This document shows positions 6,537 to 18,932 of a stretch of 51,299 bases of DNA, piece by piece. The notes beneath the pieces were generated by a model. That model ran no database searches, was not told where the DNA came from, and was given only the letters and a program-made list of their open reading frames with translations. Each line of letters opens with the position of its first letter. Position 1 is the stretch's first letter. A program made the translations under genes and the position numbers. Source of the stretch: SAR86 cluster bacterium SAR86B (lineage in GTDB: Bacteria > Pseudomonadota > Gammaproteobacteria > Magnimaribacterales > Magnimaribacteraceae); assembly GCA_905182235.1 (NCBI GenBank), contig CAJJAM010000002.1:1-51299 (forward strand). Direction: 5' to 3'.

Positions 6537-7451
6537 CTATTCAACTGAAGAATATTCACTCCTGGATCTGATGTAAACTATTGCTCCTATAAGCAATACG
6601 CTAATTAACATTCCGTACCAAAATTCTTGCGTCGCGAGCAACAAAGGAATATCAGCAATTTCAACCACTCTAAGCTCTTCGTACTGCTTTGGAAACGAAG
6701 ACATGAGTGACCAAGGCTGCACCCTCTCTATTGCCGTTGCTAAAAACACTGCACTACCTAGAACGACCTTTTCAATGGCAATTATACCGACCAAAGGCAA
6801 CACAGCTGCAACGATGGGTTTCCTGGAATAAGCTCCTGCTAGCATTAACCAAGCAAATATGGGCAGAGACCATAAGAGTTGCATCCACAGGCTGAATATT
6901 ATTCTTAACCAATCAAGAATGGAATAAGCGTTCCAAATCCAAGTGAAGGGCACTATATCTGAAACGGCAAAGAAGATAGAAGCACTCAGTAATGCAACCA
7001 TGTGCAGGAAGATTAAAGCCGGTAAAATAATTAGAGGCGCAACAAAGACCACGACAAATACTTTTGATAAAACGGTCTCCAAATCAGAGATTGGAAGCGA
7101 TCTCCAAAAAATAATACTTTTGTCTTTTCGTTCTTCGTAGAACGTTCCTAAACTGTAAGACAAAACGGCAAATATCATTATAAAAGCAATCGGGAAGCCT
7201 AAAACAATCAAGCCACTTCTTATAACTCTTTCTTTTTGATCCACAGTAGCAGCACGCATCCACTCAACTGCCTCACCATTCTCATACACTGAGGTGGAGA
7301 AATTAAATTCGTTGGTTTTTATATCAGCGACACCAAAATACACCAGGACAATGACCAAGCTCAAGATGGTGGCAACAATGAAGGGTGCGTAAATTAATCC
7401 AACCTTATGTTCTTGCAGTTCTCTTTTAACAAGTGCAATCAGTACGTTCAT
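6537..7451 (-). CDS. ABC-2 type transporter permease
   Basis: The 304-residue inner-membrane protein has about six membrane segments, with a long outer loop after the first. The conserved middle (YEERKDKSIIFWRSLPISDLETVLSKV) is typical of ABC-2 permeases paired with YtrA-type regulators. Its ATG overlaps the stop of the ATPase gene by 4 bases, so both come from one mRNA with the GntR gene. The substrate is unknown; relatives are linked to cell-envelope stress or antibiotic response. Confidence 0.88.
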   Translation of the reverse strand: MNVLIALVKRELQEHKVGLIYAPFIVATILSLVIVLVYFGVADIKTNEFNFSTSVYENGEAVEWMRAATVDQKERVIRSGLIVLGFPIAFIMIFAVLSYSLGTFYEERKDKSIIFWRSLPISDLETVLSKVFVVVFVAPLIILPALIFLHMVALLSASIFFAVSDIVPFTWIWNAYSILDWLRIIFSLWMQLLWSLPIFAWLMLAGAYSRKPIVAAVLPLVGIIAIEKVVLGSAVFLATAIERVQPWSLMSSFPKQYEELRVVEIADIPLLLATQEFWYGMLISVLLIGAIVYIRSRSEYSSVE

Positions 7452-8326
7452 GATTGCTCTCCAGATTGATTAGATCGATTCATGATGGCCACAAAAAGAT
7501 CAGCTATGAAAGGAGGCCTTACTTCTCCCAAAGAAGAAAGCTTTTCGATATCCATGTCTTCATAAAGAAAGACTGTCCTGCCAAGCTCAGTTCTTATGTT
7601 GATGGGGTTTAATGATTTCGCTTTTTCATTGTTGTCTGCGTTTGGTCTTAGCTCTAAGAATCTTTGATTTAAAGAATCGATGGATTCCTTCATAACGGCC
7701 CGTCCTTTATCAAGAAACACGACGTCCGTTAACACCCCTTCTATTTCTTCAACTTGGTGCGTGCTTATTAATATGGTTTTATTTCCATCAAAGTAATCCT
7801 CTATTAGACGAGAATAAAACTCTTTCCTGTAAACCAAATCCAAACCTAAAGTGGGTTCGTCTAAAACCAAAAGTTCTGCATCTATGGCCATGATAATTGC
7901 CAGATGAAGTTGCACAATCATGCCTCTTGAGAGAGTCCTTATTTTAGACTTGTTTTTAATGTTGGTTTTAGAAAGGATGTTTCTTGCTTTTTTTGGATCG
8001 AATTCCGGGTGTACTCCTTCAACGTATTCCAGCATCTGTTCAACGGTCATCCATTTTGGCAAAACCGCTACGTCGGTTATGGAACAAACTTTCTTCAGAA
8101 GTTGGTGTCTGTTCTTAAAAGGCTCCAAGCCCATCACTTCTAGAGATCCTTCTGATTTGAGCAGCCCTAAAACCGCGTGCAAGAAAGTAGACTTACCTGC
8201 TCCGTTAGGGCCTATAAGACCTAATATCTGTCCTTGATATAAATCTAAATCCAACCCATTCAAAGCATTATTATCTGAGTATCTTTTCTTTATGCCTCTT
8301 GCTCTGACCACAATATCGTTTTGCAT
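7448..8326 (-). CDS. ABC transporter ATP-binding protein
   Basis: This 292-residue ATPase energises the ABC-2 permease encoded next. It has Walker A GPNGAGKST (residues 39-47), a signature-like LSRGMIVQLHLA in place of LSGGQ, Walker B LLVLDEPTLGLD and the switch histidine in STHQVEE. The SRG variant is common in this YtrB-like group. It starts 3 bases after the stop of the regulator gene. Cytoplasmic, on the membrane face. Confidence 0.9.
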   Translation of the reverse strand: MQNDIVVRARGIKKRYSDNNALNGLDLDLYQGQILGLIGPNGAGKSTFLHAVLGLLKSEGSLEVMGLEPFKNRHQLLKKVCSITDVAVLPKWMTVEQMLEYVEGVHPEFDPKKARNILSKTNIKNKSKIRTLSRGMIVQLHLAIIMAIDAELLVLDEPTLGLDLVYRKEFYSRLIEDYFDGNKTILISTHQVEEIEGVLTDVVFLDKGRAVMKESIDSLNQRFLELRPNADNNEKAKSLNPINIRTELGRTVFLYEDMDIEKLSSLGEVRPPFIADLFVAIMNRSNQSGEQS

Positions 8327-8329
8327 AAC

Positions 8330-8674
8330 TTAACTCTTCTTAATTAACTTGGATAAATCAATATCCAGTTGATTGGCCTTCTTTACCACCAAAGGCCAGT
8401 CTCCTTTCAAAAATTTGTCTTTCTCTAATTTAAACAACTGTTTTTTTGCTGAATCGGTAATGAACATCCCTAAACCTCGACGGTTTTCAACGATCTCTAA
8501 ATCCACCAGCGCCTGGTAAGCCTTTGACACCGTGAGAGGATTCACGCCGCCTTCTACGGCCATTTGTCTAACGGAAGGGATGGGGTCGCCTGATTTTAGG
8601 ACGCCGTCGATTATCAGAGAAACTACGTGATCTCTAATTTGTTGATATATAGGTTGTTGTCCTGTCCATTGCAT
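8330..8674 (-). CDS. GntR family (YtrA subfamily) transcriptional repressor
   Basis: About 114 residues: an N-terminal winged helix (PIYQQIRDHVVSLI, then SVRQMAVEGGVNPLTVSKAYQAL) and a short tail of two helices in place of a ligand domain, the mark of YtrA regulators. I chose the ATG at 8674, which is preceded by AGGGAG and opens the family's usual N-terminus (MQWTGQQPIYQQ), over a GTG at 8695. It leads the operon with the ABC transporter and probably represses it through the palindrome at 8697-8718. Confidence 0.88.
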   Translation of the reverse strand: MQWTGQQPIYQQIRDHVVSLIIDGVLKSGDPIPSVRQMAVEGGVNPLTVSKAYQALVDLEIVENRRGLGMFITDSAKKQLFKLEKDKFLKGDWPLVVKKANQLDIDLSKLIKKS

Positions 8675-8696
8675 AATAGCAATCTCCCTAACCACA

Positions 8697-8718
8697 GTGT
8701 ATTGGTTTGCTAATACAC
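8697..8718 (-). promoter_or_regulatory. Palindromic operator inside the ytrA-type promoter
   Basis: Perfect 7-bp arms GTGTATT and AATACAC separated by 8 bases. On the minus strand the palindrome fills the space between TTGTAA and TACACT, which are 17 bases apart and fit sigma-70 -35 and -10 boxes. A GntR dimer bound here would block RNA polymerase, implying self-repression of the operon. Confidence 0.65.
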
Positions 8719-8730
8719 TTACAAGCTGGC

Positions 8731-9492
8731 TTATTTCCTAAGATTTTTTTGGACGGCTGAGAAAAGCCCTCTGAATATATTGGCTTCCATTTTATCTATT
8801 CTTGCTCTTTTAAAAAACCGTCGAACACGGGTTAATAATTTTCTTGGGTTTTGAGTGTCATAAAAATTCACTTCTTGCATGAGTTCATCAAGATGCGTAA
8901 TTAATCTCTCGGTTTGTTCGTTATCTGCCAACTCAACGTCCCACTCAGGTTTCTCTACAAGATCGTAATGTTCAAGCATTGCCAGTCGTGTTTCATAAGA
9001 CAATATCTGCACGGCTTGGGATAGATTTAATGAGGAATATTCTTCATTGGTGGGTATGTGAACGTGTAAATTACACATACCAAGCTCTTCGTTGGTCAAA
9101 CCTCTGTCCTCTCTCCCAAAAACAACTGCCACTTTATTGACACCCTGCTGTAAGGCTTGAACTATCTCCTGACTCGCTTCCCTTGGTGAAACAAGAGGCC
9201 AAGGAATTTTTCTGTTACGAGCACTGGTGCCAATGATTAACTCACAATCTTTAGTAGCGCTGAATAGATCTGGATGAATCTCAGCTTGCTCAAGAACGTC
9301 TTTAGCAGCTTTTGCTCTATAGAAAGCTACGTCATTAGGAAAATCCTTAGGGTTCACTAAGAAGAGCTTGCTCAACCCCATTGTTTTGATTGCTCTGGCA
9401 GACGCTCCAATATTTCCTGGATGCGTTGTCCCTACAAGAACAAATTTTATGGAGTCCGCTAATAATTGATGTGCAGTTTTTTTTTCTTCCAT
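8731..9492 (-). CDS. trmJ: tRNA (cytidine/uridine-2'-O-)-methyltransferase TrmJ
   Basis: The 253-residue SPOUT methyltransferase methylates the ribose at position 32 of several tRNAs using S-adenosylmethionine. It shows the N-terminal FVLVGTTHPGNIGASARAIKTMG block, the VVFGREDRGLTNEEL motif and the knot-forming IPTNEEYSSLNLSQAVQIL near residues 145-163, then a C-terminal helical extension. It is divergent from suhB, as in many gammaproteobacteria, with about 60 bases between the starts. Confidence 0.93.
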   Translation of the reverse strand: MEEKKTAHQLLADSIKFVLVGTTHPGNIGASARAIKTMGLSKLFLVNPKDFPNDVAFYRAKAAKDVLEQAEIHPDLFSATKDCELIIGTSARNRKIPWPLVSPREASQEIVQALQQGVNKVAVVFGREDRGLTNEELGMCNLHVHIPTNEEYSSLNLSQAVQILSYETRLAMLEHYDLVEKPEWDVELADNEQTERLITHLDELMQEVNFYDTQNPRKLLTRVRRFFKRARIDKMEANIFRGLFSAVQKNLRK

Positions 9493-9553
9493 GCGTATAT
9501 TCTATCAGGGAGTGTCGAAGCATATGTTAGGATGCGCGCCTAAAAACAAACTT

Positions 9554-10363
9554 ATGGAACCAAAAGTAAACATAGCCTTAGAGGCAGCCAGAGCAGGATG
9601 CAAAGAATTACTAAGCTATGCGTACAGACTGGATCAGTTGGACGTTAAAGAAAAAGGGCCAACTAACTACGTAACTCAACTGGATAAAAAAGTGGAATCT
9701 ATCATTATTGATTCTCTAAAGACCATCTACCCGCGTCACACCTACATCTCTGAAGAAGCCGGTAAACTTGAAGGATTCGGTAAGGATATTGATTCAATGT
9801 GGATCATTGATCCGCTGGATGGAACAACAAATTACATCCACGGCTTTCCCTACTACGCAATATCCATAGCTTACGTTGAAAAAGGTAAAACTCTTCATGC
9901 TTTAACCATAGACGTATCAACACAAAATGAATTCACCGCCAGCCTTGGCTGTGGTGCCTACCTTAATGACAGGAGGATTAGAGTCAGCAAACGCAACGGC
10001 TTAAAAGGAGCACTGCTTAGTAACTCTTCTCACGATACTGATTCCGGTAGGGTTCGCCATGACAACATGTCCACGTTTAAATCGTTGTACTCTGAAGGGT
10101 TAACCATCAGAAGGACAGGATCTGCTGCCTTAGATATGGCCAACGTAGCTGCAGGTAGGCTCGATGGATTTTGGGGAAGCGGTCTTGGAATATGGGATAT
10201 TGCTGCGGGCGGATTGCTTGTTCAAGAAGCGGGTGGACTGGTCAGTGATTATTTTGGAGCACCGAACTATTTAGATGGAGATCATGTTATCTGCGCTGCT
10301 AATAAATGCTTCAAGCCAATGCTTCAATCAATCAAACCTTACGCTACCATCGTGGAAGATTAA
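9554..10363 (+). CDS. suhB: Inositol-1-monophosphatase SuhB
   Basis: About 269 residues from the ATG at 9554 ([15 protein letters not shown] matches the usual N-terminus); the frame stays open 21 codons upstream, but that stretch is unlike the family. Metal-binding motifs are present: the EE pair in [21 protein letters not shown] and [15 protein letters not shown]. The enzyme dephosphorylates inositol phosphate; in E. coli it also joins rRNA antitermination complexes. Its stop overlaps the end of secF, which converges on it. Confidence 0.93.
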   Translation: MEPKVNIALEAARAGCKELLSYAYRLDQLDVKEKGPTNYVTQLDKKVESIIIDSLKTIYPRHTYISEEAGKLEGFGKDIDSMWIIDPLDGTTNYIHGFPYYAISIAYVEKGKTLHALTIDVSTQNEFTASLGCGAYLNDRRIRVSKRNGLKGALLSNSSHDTDSGRVRHDNMSTFKSLYSEGLTIRRTGSAALDMANVAAGRLDGFWGSGLGIWDIAAGGLLVQEAGGLVSDYFGAPNYLDGDHVICAANKCFKPMLQSIKPYATIVED

Positions 10364-11277
10364 GGAAGATCGTAAGGATCTGGATTTTCTGCATCTTCCA
10401 CTTTCAGGTGATCTTTAGTCAGCCCCATCATAATTAAAGCATTGGATGCAATATAAATCGAAGAGTAAGTTCCTACAATAACGCCGAAAATTAGAGCTAA
10501 AGCAAAATTCTTTATTAACTCTCCGCCCATCAAATAAAGTGAAAAGAGAACCAATAATGTAGTCAAAGAGGTAATTATAGTTCTGCCTAAAGTTTGATTG
10601 AGTGATCTGTTTATTAATTCAGTTGTATTTTCGTCCGTCTCACTTCTTAAATTCTCACGAATACGGTCAGAAACAACAATGGTGTCATTCAAAGAATAGC
10701 CTATTACTGCAAGTAAGGCCGCCAATACGGTTAGATCAAAATCAAATTCAAAAAAAGAAAAGATACCTAAGACAACAATAACATCGTGAACCAAGGCAGT
10801 CACTGCGGCGCCGGCAAACATGGATTGGAATCTAAAAGCAATGTAGAGCATCATGAAAGCCAAGGCCAATATCATAGCCAAACCTCCGTCATCTCTTAGC
10901 TCATCACCAATTTGTGGGCCAACGTACTCTATTCTTCTTAAGTCAATTTCAGTTCCCGCTGCATTGCTCTTAAGTAAGGTAATTATTTCAGCCCCCAACG
11001 TATCGCTTAGACTTCCCGGGAGCTTAATGAGCACTTCTTGATTGGATCCAAAATTTGCAACTTGCGCTCCTGAGTAACCAGCAGTCTTTAAAGTGGATCG
11101 AATTGAATTTAAGTCTGCAGATTCCGGATAGCTAAGCTCAACTAAAGTACCGCCTGTAAAATCTAATCCGTAGTTTAATTCTTTAAAAACCAAAGAGGTC
11201 ACAGAGATCAAAATAAGAATTGATGACACAACCAATGCGGGTTTTCTCCATGCCATGAAATCTACATTAAAAATCAT
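10360..11277 (-). CDS. secF: Protein translocase subunit SecF
   Basis: The 305-residue inner-membrane protein partners SecD in the accessory complex that uses the proton gradient to help pull proteins through SecYEG. It has the N-terminal membrane segment, a periplasmic P1 domain starting [15 protein letters not shown], and five further segments with the conserved [18 protein letters not shown]. Its start overlaps secD by 4 bases. Length is normal. Confidence 0.96.
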   Translation of the reverse strand: MIFNVDFMAWRKPALVVSSILILISVTSLVFKELNYGLDFTGGTLVELSYPESADLNSIRSTLKTAGYSGAQVANFGSNQEVLIKLPGSLSDTLGAEIITLLKSNAAGTEIDLRRIEYVGPQIGDELRDDGGLAMILALAFMMLYIAFRFQSMFAGAAVTALVHDVIVVLGIFSFFEFDFDLTVLAALLAVIGYSLNDTIVVSDRIRENLRSETDENTTELINRSLNQTLGRTIITSLTTLLVLFSLYLMGGELIKNFALALIFGVIVGTYSSIYIASNALIMMGLTKDHLKVEDAENPDPYDLP

Positions 11278-13124
11278 ATCGATAACCTCGAAAGATCTTT
11301 TTTACTTCCGTAAACAAGATTTATAAATGCACGAGTTCCCATGATTGCAGTAAACATTGAAGTGATGATGCCGATCATCAATGTAATTGAAAAACCTTTT
11401 ATAGCGCCGGTTCCTAATGAATACAAAACAACAGCAACTATTAGAGTTGTGAAATTAGCATCCCAAATAGTTAAAAAAGCTCGATCATAGCCTGCATCTA
11501 TAGCGTCCAAAGGTTTTCTGCCTCGAGCCAATTCTTCTCTTATCCTTGAAAATATCAAGACATTGGCATCAACGGCCATGCCCACGGTTAAAACAATTCC
11601 GGCAATGCCGGGTAGCGTGAGTGTTGCAGACAATATGGACATCACGGCTATCAATAAAATGATATTAAAACTCAAGGCTAGACTGGCGGCGATTCCAAAA
11701 ACACGGTAATAAATAAGAATAAAAAGTAAAACCAAAGCCATGCCTAATTCCATCGATAAAATACCTGCATCTATATTATCGGCTCCTAAGCTTGGCCCCA
11801 CCGTTCGCTCTTCAACAAAACGCATTGGTGCTGCTAAAGCTCCCGCCCTAAGTAGTAAAGCCAACTCTGAAGACTCACTCGGACTATCCAAACCTGTAAT
11901 TCTAAAGGTGGTGCCTAGAGCAGCGCGAATCGTTGCAAGGCTAATAATCTCTTTTATTTCATAGGTCTCAAGAACCGGAACTTGTTTACCAGAATCATCA
12001 ATTTGATATTTAGTTCTTGTTTTCTGCTCAACAAAAAGAACCCCCAATCGCTTGCCTATACTGCCTCTGGTCGCCCTGTGCATTCTACCGCCTCCTTGAC
12101 CATCAAGAGTTATGTTAACTTGAGGCAAGCCGTTTTCATCAAAGCTGGCTTGGGCAGTGGCCACTTGATCTCCGCCCAAAATTACGGCATCTTGCAGATC
12201 CGCACCTGGGCCTTGTTGGCCTTTAAAGGGGTAATTGGTCTTTCTTGTTCTTGGGGTATCCAGTTGAGCTTCTAGGTGAAATTCTAATGTGGCCGTCTTT
12301 CCAAGAATTTTCTTTGCTTCTGCAGTGTCTTGAATGCCCGGCAACTGAACGACTATTCTTGTCTTTCCTTGTCTCTGGACAATAGGTTCGGAAACGCCCA
12401 ATTCATTTACACGATTCCTTAAAGTGGTTAAGTTTTGATCTATTGCATCGGATTTAATTTGATCAATCTCCAACTCAGCTAAGACCAAAGAAATTGTTAA
12501 TGGTTCTTTTGAATCAGGAGATCCTAAAAACTGAGAGTAATTATCTTCTATAAAATCTTTGGCCTCACTGAAAACCGCTTCACTCTGAAATTTTACTGAA
12601 ATGGAAAGGTCTTCCTCAACAAACGCTCCTGAATATCGTATTTTTTCTTCTCTTAATCTTCTTTTAATGTCTTGCAGAGTTCCGTTTTGTCTGTTTTTAA
12701 TCGCCGCGGCAGTGTCTACTTCCATTAAAAAGTGAACGCCTCCTCTTAAATCCAGTCCTAACTTCATTGGTTCAGCTCCTATATTAGAGAGCCATTGAGG
12801 TGTCGTTGGAGCAAGATTAAGCGCAACAATAACGTCTCCGCCTAAATTATTGGAGAGAGCACTTTTAACCTTTAATTGATCATCTGATGAGCCTGTTCTT
12901 ATCAGAACATAATCATCCGTTGTTTCTATTCTTGTTTCAGAGTCTCCATCAGCAAGGATAGTTTCTATTCGTTCGGTTAGGTTGCTGTCCGGGCTTTGCG
13001 AACTGGAATTGTAAGATACTTGAACAGCCGGGTCAGGAGCATAAAGATTAGGCAAAGCGTAGATTATTCCAATACATAAGATTGAGATAATCAGTAAATA
13101 CTTCCAAGTGCCGTAACGTTTCAC
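11274..13124 (-). CDS. secD: Protein translocase subunit SecD
   Basis: The 616-residue partner of SecF is an RND-type protein with six membrane segments and a large periplasmic domain. Visible are the first membrane helix, [15 protein letters not shown] near residue 120, the [19 protein letters not shown] repeat and the C-terminal [21 protein letters not shown] segment with its conserved Asp. It sits between yajC (7-base gap) and secF (4-base overlap). Confidence 0.96.
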   Translation of the reverse strand: MKRYGTWKYLLIISILCIGIIYALPNLYAPDPAVQVSYNSSSQSPDSNLTERIETILADGDSETRIETTDDYVLIRTGSSDDQLKVKSALSNNLGGDVIVALNLAPTTPQWLSNIGAEPMKLGLDLRGGVHFLMEVDTAAAIKNRQNGTLQDIKRRLREEKIRYSGAFVEEDLSISVKFQSEAVFSEAKDFIEDNYSQFLGSPDSKEPLTISLVLAELEIDQIKSDAIDQNLTTLRNRVNELGVSEPIVQRQGKTRIVVQLPGIQDTAEAKKILGKTATLEFHLEAQLDTPRTRKTNYPFKGQQGPGADLQDAVILGGDQVATAQASFDENGLPQVNITLDGQGGGRMHRATRGSIGKRLGVLFVEQKTRTKYQIDDSGKQVPVLETYEIKEIISLATIRAALGTTFRITGLDSPSESSELALLLRAGALAAPMRFVEERTVGPSLGADNIDAGILSMELGMALVLLFILIYYRVFGIAASLALSFNIILLIAVMSILSATLTLPGIAGIVLTVGMAVDANVLIFSRIREELARGRKPLDAIDAGYDRAFLTIWDANFTTLIVAVVLYSLGTGAIKGFSITLMIGIITSMFTAIMGTRAFINLVYGSKKDLSRLSI

Positions 13125-13131
13125 AAAATAC

Positions 13132-13425
13132 CTAGATTGAATTAATCGTTCCTTTAGGAAGCACGTTGGAGATAGCGCTGACTTGAACTTTAACCTTCAT
13201 GGAATCATTTAAAGTAACTTCCAGAAATTGGTCTCCGATCTTAGTAATTTTTCCTAAAATGCCTCCTGCGGTAACCACTTCATCTCCTATCTCTAAGCTA
13301 CTCAACATTTCTTGATGAGATTTTCTTCTCTTGTTCTCGGGTCGAATCATCAGGAACCAAATAAGCACCATGAAGCCTACTAAAAAAAGGAGTGTCGGAT
13401 CAAAAAATGTAAATGAATCTTCCAT
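13132..13425 (-). CDS. yajC: Sec translocon accessory protein YajC
   Basis: The 97-residue single-pass inner-membrane protein associates with SecDF. It has the hydrophobic segment LLFLVGFMVLIWFLMIRP and the typical cytoplasmic part (RRKSHQEMLSSLEIGDEVV, TAGGILGKI). Only 5 bases separate it from tgt and 7 from secD, in the standard operon order. Confidence 0.95.
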   Translation of the reverse strand: MEDSFTFFDPTLLFLVGFMVLIWFLMIRPENKRRKSHQEMLSSLEIGDEVVTAGGILGKITKIGDQFLEVTLNDSMKVKVQVSAISNVLPKGTINSI

Positions 13426-13430
13426 AGTGT

Positions 13431-15592
<2,162 letters not shown>

Positions 15593-15605
15593 ATCAAAGT
15601 CCTTA

Positions 15606-15691
15606 TGGTGCCGAAGGAGAGACTCGAACTCTCACACCCAGAGGGCGGGGGATTTTGAATCCCCTGCGTCTACCAATTCCGCCACTTCGGC
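15606..15691 (-). tRNA. tRNA-Leu (CAA)
   Basis: An 86-base class II tRNA with acceptor GCCGAAG/CTTCGGC, a long variable arm, anticodon loop TTCAAAA (anticodon CAA), T-arm GAGAGTTCGAGTCTCTC and encoded CCA. It lies just ahead of queA in the same direction. Confidence 0.96.
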
Positions 15692-15772
15692 TATAAAATA
15701 TATAAAATCCTAGTAGAAAGTTTACTATGAAAAGGTAAACTTCCGTTCTTAAAGTTAACAAGAGCGTATCTT

Positions 15773-18196
15773 ATGTTTAGTTTTTGGATTAGGAAACGTA
15801 TTTTTTCCTTAATCACATTTCTTTTAAAACCCGTCATAAAATTTGAAATAGAATTTGATGATGGCGTTTCTGTTGAATTGATGAAAGCAGCAGAAACGGT
15901 GTATGCCATTCCTACAGACTCAGTTACAGACTTAGTGTCATTACAGCTTGTAACAGAGAATCTTAATATTTTTAGACCTCTCTCAAAAATATCAAACTCA
16001 AGGCTTAGCAGATTTACTTGCCTAAAGGCTCCTGTGTTCAGCCGAAAGCAACAAAAGATTATTCGTCAGGCCAGTTATAACCTTGAATCAATCATTGCAT
16101 TGGATGACAGTCAAGTCACCGTTATTCCTACCTCTTTCTATTGGGGCAAGCATCCCGACAAGCAGAAATCATTATTTAAGATTCTTTTTTCTCAATCCTG
16201 GACAGCAACGAGCCCAATAAAAAAACTTTTTAAAATTATTTTCCACGGAAGGTCTTTAGTCATTAAATTTCACAGACCCCTAGCTATCGATGAACTTAAA
16301 GATAAAGGTAAAAATACAAAAGATAACGCCAGATTAATAAGCAGATATTTAAGAGCGCTCTTCAGGCGATCTAAACAGGCCAAGCTAGGACCGGATATTT
16401 CACACAGACGAACACTTGTGCATTCTCTTAGCCAAAACGCCGAGGTAAAGAAAGAAATAGAAAGGCTATCTGAAGGTAATGCAAAAATTAAGAAAAGGCT
16501 TAAGAAAAAATCTTTACGCTATGCTAATGAAATTTGTTCCGATCTGAATTACCCCATTGTCAGGCTTCTTATCAGGTCTTTTTCTTGGTTTTGGAACTCA
16601 CGCTATGACGGTATTCATATTAATAACCTAGAGGAGATAAAAAAGATTTCTAGTGAAAATTCAATTGTTTACGTGCCCTGCCATCGCAGCCATATAGATT
16701 ATTGCGCTTTGTCTTATATTCTTTATGAAAATGGACTCATGGTTCCTCAAATTCCTGCTGGAAATAATCTTAATCTGCCTATTATGGGCAGGATTCTAAG
16801 AGGTGGTGGAGCTATTTTCATGAGAAGGTCTTTTAAAAACCCTCTTTACAGTACCATTTTTTTTCAACACATAAGAAACCTGATCAGAAGAGGAAGTTCA
16901 ATAGAATTCTTTCCAGAAGGAGGAAGAAGCAGGTCCGGGCTGTCTCTGCCATCAAGACCGGGGCTCATCTCTATGATAATCAGAAGTTTTGCTAGCCTAG
17001 AATCTGATAATGTAAAAATAGTGCCTATTTACATAGGTTACGAAAAAATTCTTGAAGGCCAAAGCTATCTTTCTGAGCTCTCAGGTAAATCAAAAAAGGG
17101 TGAAAGTCTCTTAGATCCACTAAAAGTTTTAAAAGATTTTAATAACTACCTTGGCAATGCATACATAAACTTTGGATCCCCTATCGACCTGGGAAGCTTT
17201 CTTAGAGAAGAAGTTGAAGAATCGGATTTAAAAAAGAATGCACTTAGTGAAAAACCTGAATGGTTAAGAAAGGCCACTACAAGCTTGGGTGAGTTAATCA
17301 TTCAAGGTATTAATTCTTCAGTGGCAGTTACAACCACCAGTTTGTTTTCAATAAGCTTATTAACCGATTCAACTCAATCTTTGAGCGAAGACAAATTAAA
17401 ACAAAGAATAAACCTTTATCTGGATCTAATTAAAAACTCTAAAACCTACAATCACGTCTGGCTAACCAACACCAATGCTTCAGAAATTATTAATAAGACG
17501 GAAGAATTAAAACTAATCAGTAGTCAGCTTGTTGGTAATTCTAGAATATTTAAACCCACTAACGATGAGACATCCATTCTTTCATTTTATAAAAATAATA
17601 TTTCGCATATTTTTATACTTTATTCAACTGTATGCGAGTCACTCAGGTACGTTAATGAAATTTCTTACGATGAAGTTTTAAGGTTGGTTGGGTTGGTTTT
17701 TCCTTTCTTAAAAAGAGATTATAACCTTCTGGAAACTGATGCAGAACTCAATGATCTCATTAAAAGTGCTTTAAAAACCCTCATGAAATCTGGTTTGATA
17801 GAAGAAACTGAATCAGGAAATCTAACAAAACCCAACTCCGACACAGCAAAGTATGAAGATTTTATTGCTTTATCTAATATTAGCGAGCCTAGTATTAAAA
17901 GATTCTTCATAGTTTTAAACACCCTTTGGGAGCACCCTTCAATAAAAAGAGAAGAGTTAAAAAAGTTATGCACCAATATTGCCAAAAGGCTTGAGTCGGT
18001 TGAAGGTTGGCCTTATCCGGAATTTTCTGACAAGAATAAATTTGATGAGTTTATAGACAAGCTTTTATTGGATAAATTAGTAAAAGAGGATGGAGATCTT
18101 AACCTTCAGGCTGCAAGAATTACAAAGCGGGTTAAGAAAGATTATTTAAATTTCTTTAATCAACAATTTATCAACCTCATTAATGAGATGAACTAA
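15773..18196 (+). CDS. plsB: Glycerol-3-phosphate 1-O-acyltransferase
   Basis: This 807-residue membrane-associated enzyme puts the first acyl chain on glycerol-3-phosphate to begin phospholipid synthesis. The acyltransferase motif HRSHID is at residues 304-309, the glycerol-3-phosphate site FPEGGRSRSG at 380-389, and PIYIGYEKILEG follows at the usual distance. Length matches E. coli PlsB (807), including the long C-terminal region. Its 3' end overlaps the end of rsmJ by 17 bases, tail to tail. Confidence 0.95.
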   Translation: MFSFWIRKRIFSLITFLLKPVIKFEIEFDDGVSVELMKAAETVYAIPTDSVTDLVSLQLVTENLNIFRPLSKISNSRLSRFTCLKAPVFSRKQQKIIRQASYNLESIIALDDSQVTVIPTSFYWGKHPDKQKSLFKILFSQSWTATSPIKKLFKIIFHGRSLVIKFHRPLAIDELKDKGKNTKDNARLISRYLRALFRRSKQAKLGPDISHRRTLVHSLSQNAEVKKEIERLSEGNAKIKKRLKKKSLRYANEICSDLNYPIVRLLIRSFSWFWNSRYDGIHINNLEEIKKISSENSIVYVPCHRSHIDYCALSYILYENGLMVPQIPAGNNLNLPIMGRILRGGGAIFMRRSFKNPLYSTIFFQHIRNLIRRGSSIEFFPEGGRSRSGLSLPSRPGLISMIIRSFASLESDNVKIVPIYIGYEKILEGQSYLSELSGKSKKGESLLDPLKVLKDFNNYLGNAYINFGSPIDLGSFLREEVEESDLKKNALSEKPEWLRKATTSLGELIIQGINSSVAVTTTSLFSISLLTDSTQSLSEDKLKQRINLYLDLIKNSKTYNHVWLTNTNASEIINKTEELKLISSQLVGNSRIFKPTNDETSILSFYKNNISHIFILYSTVCESLRYVNEISYDEVLRLVGLVFPFLKRDYNLLETDAELNDLIKSALKTLMKSGLIEETESGNLTKPNSDTAKYEDFIALSNISEPSIKRFFIVLNTLWEHPSIKREELKKLCTNIAKRLESVEGWPYPEFSDKNKFDEFIDKLLLDKLVKEDGDLNLQAARITKRVKKDYLNFFNQQFINLINEMN

Positions 18197-18932
18197 CGAC
18201 GTACACGTCAAATCTAACCACCCTACCTTGGATTGAAAAACTAGGTTTTTGATTATTCAAATAACTGGAATTTTTATGTCTCTTAACTATTACCCTTTTT
18301 TTTGCGAAATTTAAGGCCTGTATGAGTAAATCCTCAGAAAGGTCTTCTTCCGATAGATCTCTTAAAGCTTGGATATTCTTTTTTGCTCTAGCACTTCCAG
18401 TGTTAGGAAACATTGGATCAAGATAAACAACGTCTGCTTCATTTTTCTTAATAGCAAAGAAATCTCTAGCATCCGATTGAATCAATTCAAACTTACTGAC
18501 CAAGCTCAAAACGTATTCCTCAGTTGAATTCTTGATGCCATCTTGCAAAAGGTAATGCAACCATGGAACCCTCTCAATCAACACTACGGAATTAGAAACG
18601 GTGGCTAATTCCAAGGCATCTCTTCCGAATCCAGCCGTAGCGTCTACGACAGAACAGTCTGAAGGTAATCCCTTCATGCACCTTAAAAGGTTGCTTTTCT
18701 TTTTATTGTTTGACCATTCCGTAAAATTACACAGAATAGGTTTTTGCTTACCTTTTAGCCCTATTTGTAAATGACTCTTTTTTTTACCCCTAACGAGATA
18801 ATATTGATCATTAGCTAATTGGGGTTCCTTTTCTTCTTCACCTCTAATTAAAAGATCCAGTCCAAGCCTTGAGGCAAGATCTTGAATAATTAATTCAGAT
18901 TCATTGGTTTCAGAAATCAATACAGGCAACAT
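18180..18932 (-). CDS. rsmJ: 16S rRNA m2G1516 methyltransferase
   Basis: About 250 residues. S-adenosylmethionine-binding motif VVDATAGFGRDALELA and the catalytic VVYLDPMFPNTGSARAKKN match RsmJ (YhiQ), which methylates G1516 of 16S rRNA. I chose the ATG at 18932, which overlaps the TGA of uppP in a TGATG junction, over an in-frame upstream Met inside uppP. It is the last gene of the long minus-strand series. Confidence 0.9.
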   Translation of the reverse strand: MLPVLISETNESELIIQDLASRLGLDLLIRGEEEKEPQLANDQYYLVRGKKKSHLQIGLKGKQKPILCNFTEWSNNKKKSNLLRCMKGLPSDCSVVDATAGFGRDALELATVSNSVVLIERVPWLHYLLQDGIKNSTEEYVLSLVSKFELIQSDARDFFAIKKNEADVVYLDPMFPNTGSARAKKNIQALRDLSEEDLSEDLLIQALNFAKKRVIVKRHKNSSYLNNQKPSFSIQGRVVRFDVYVVSSSH

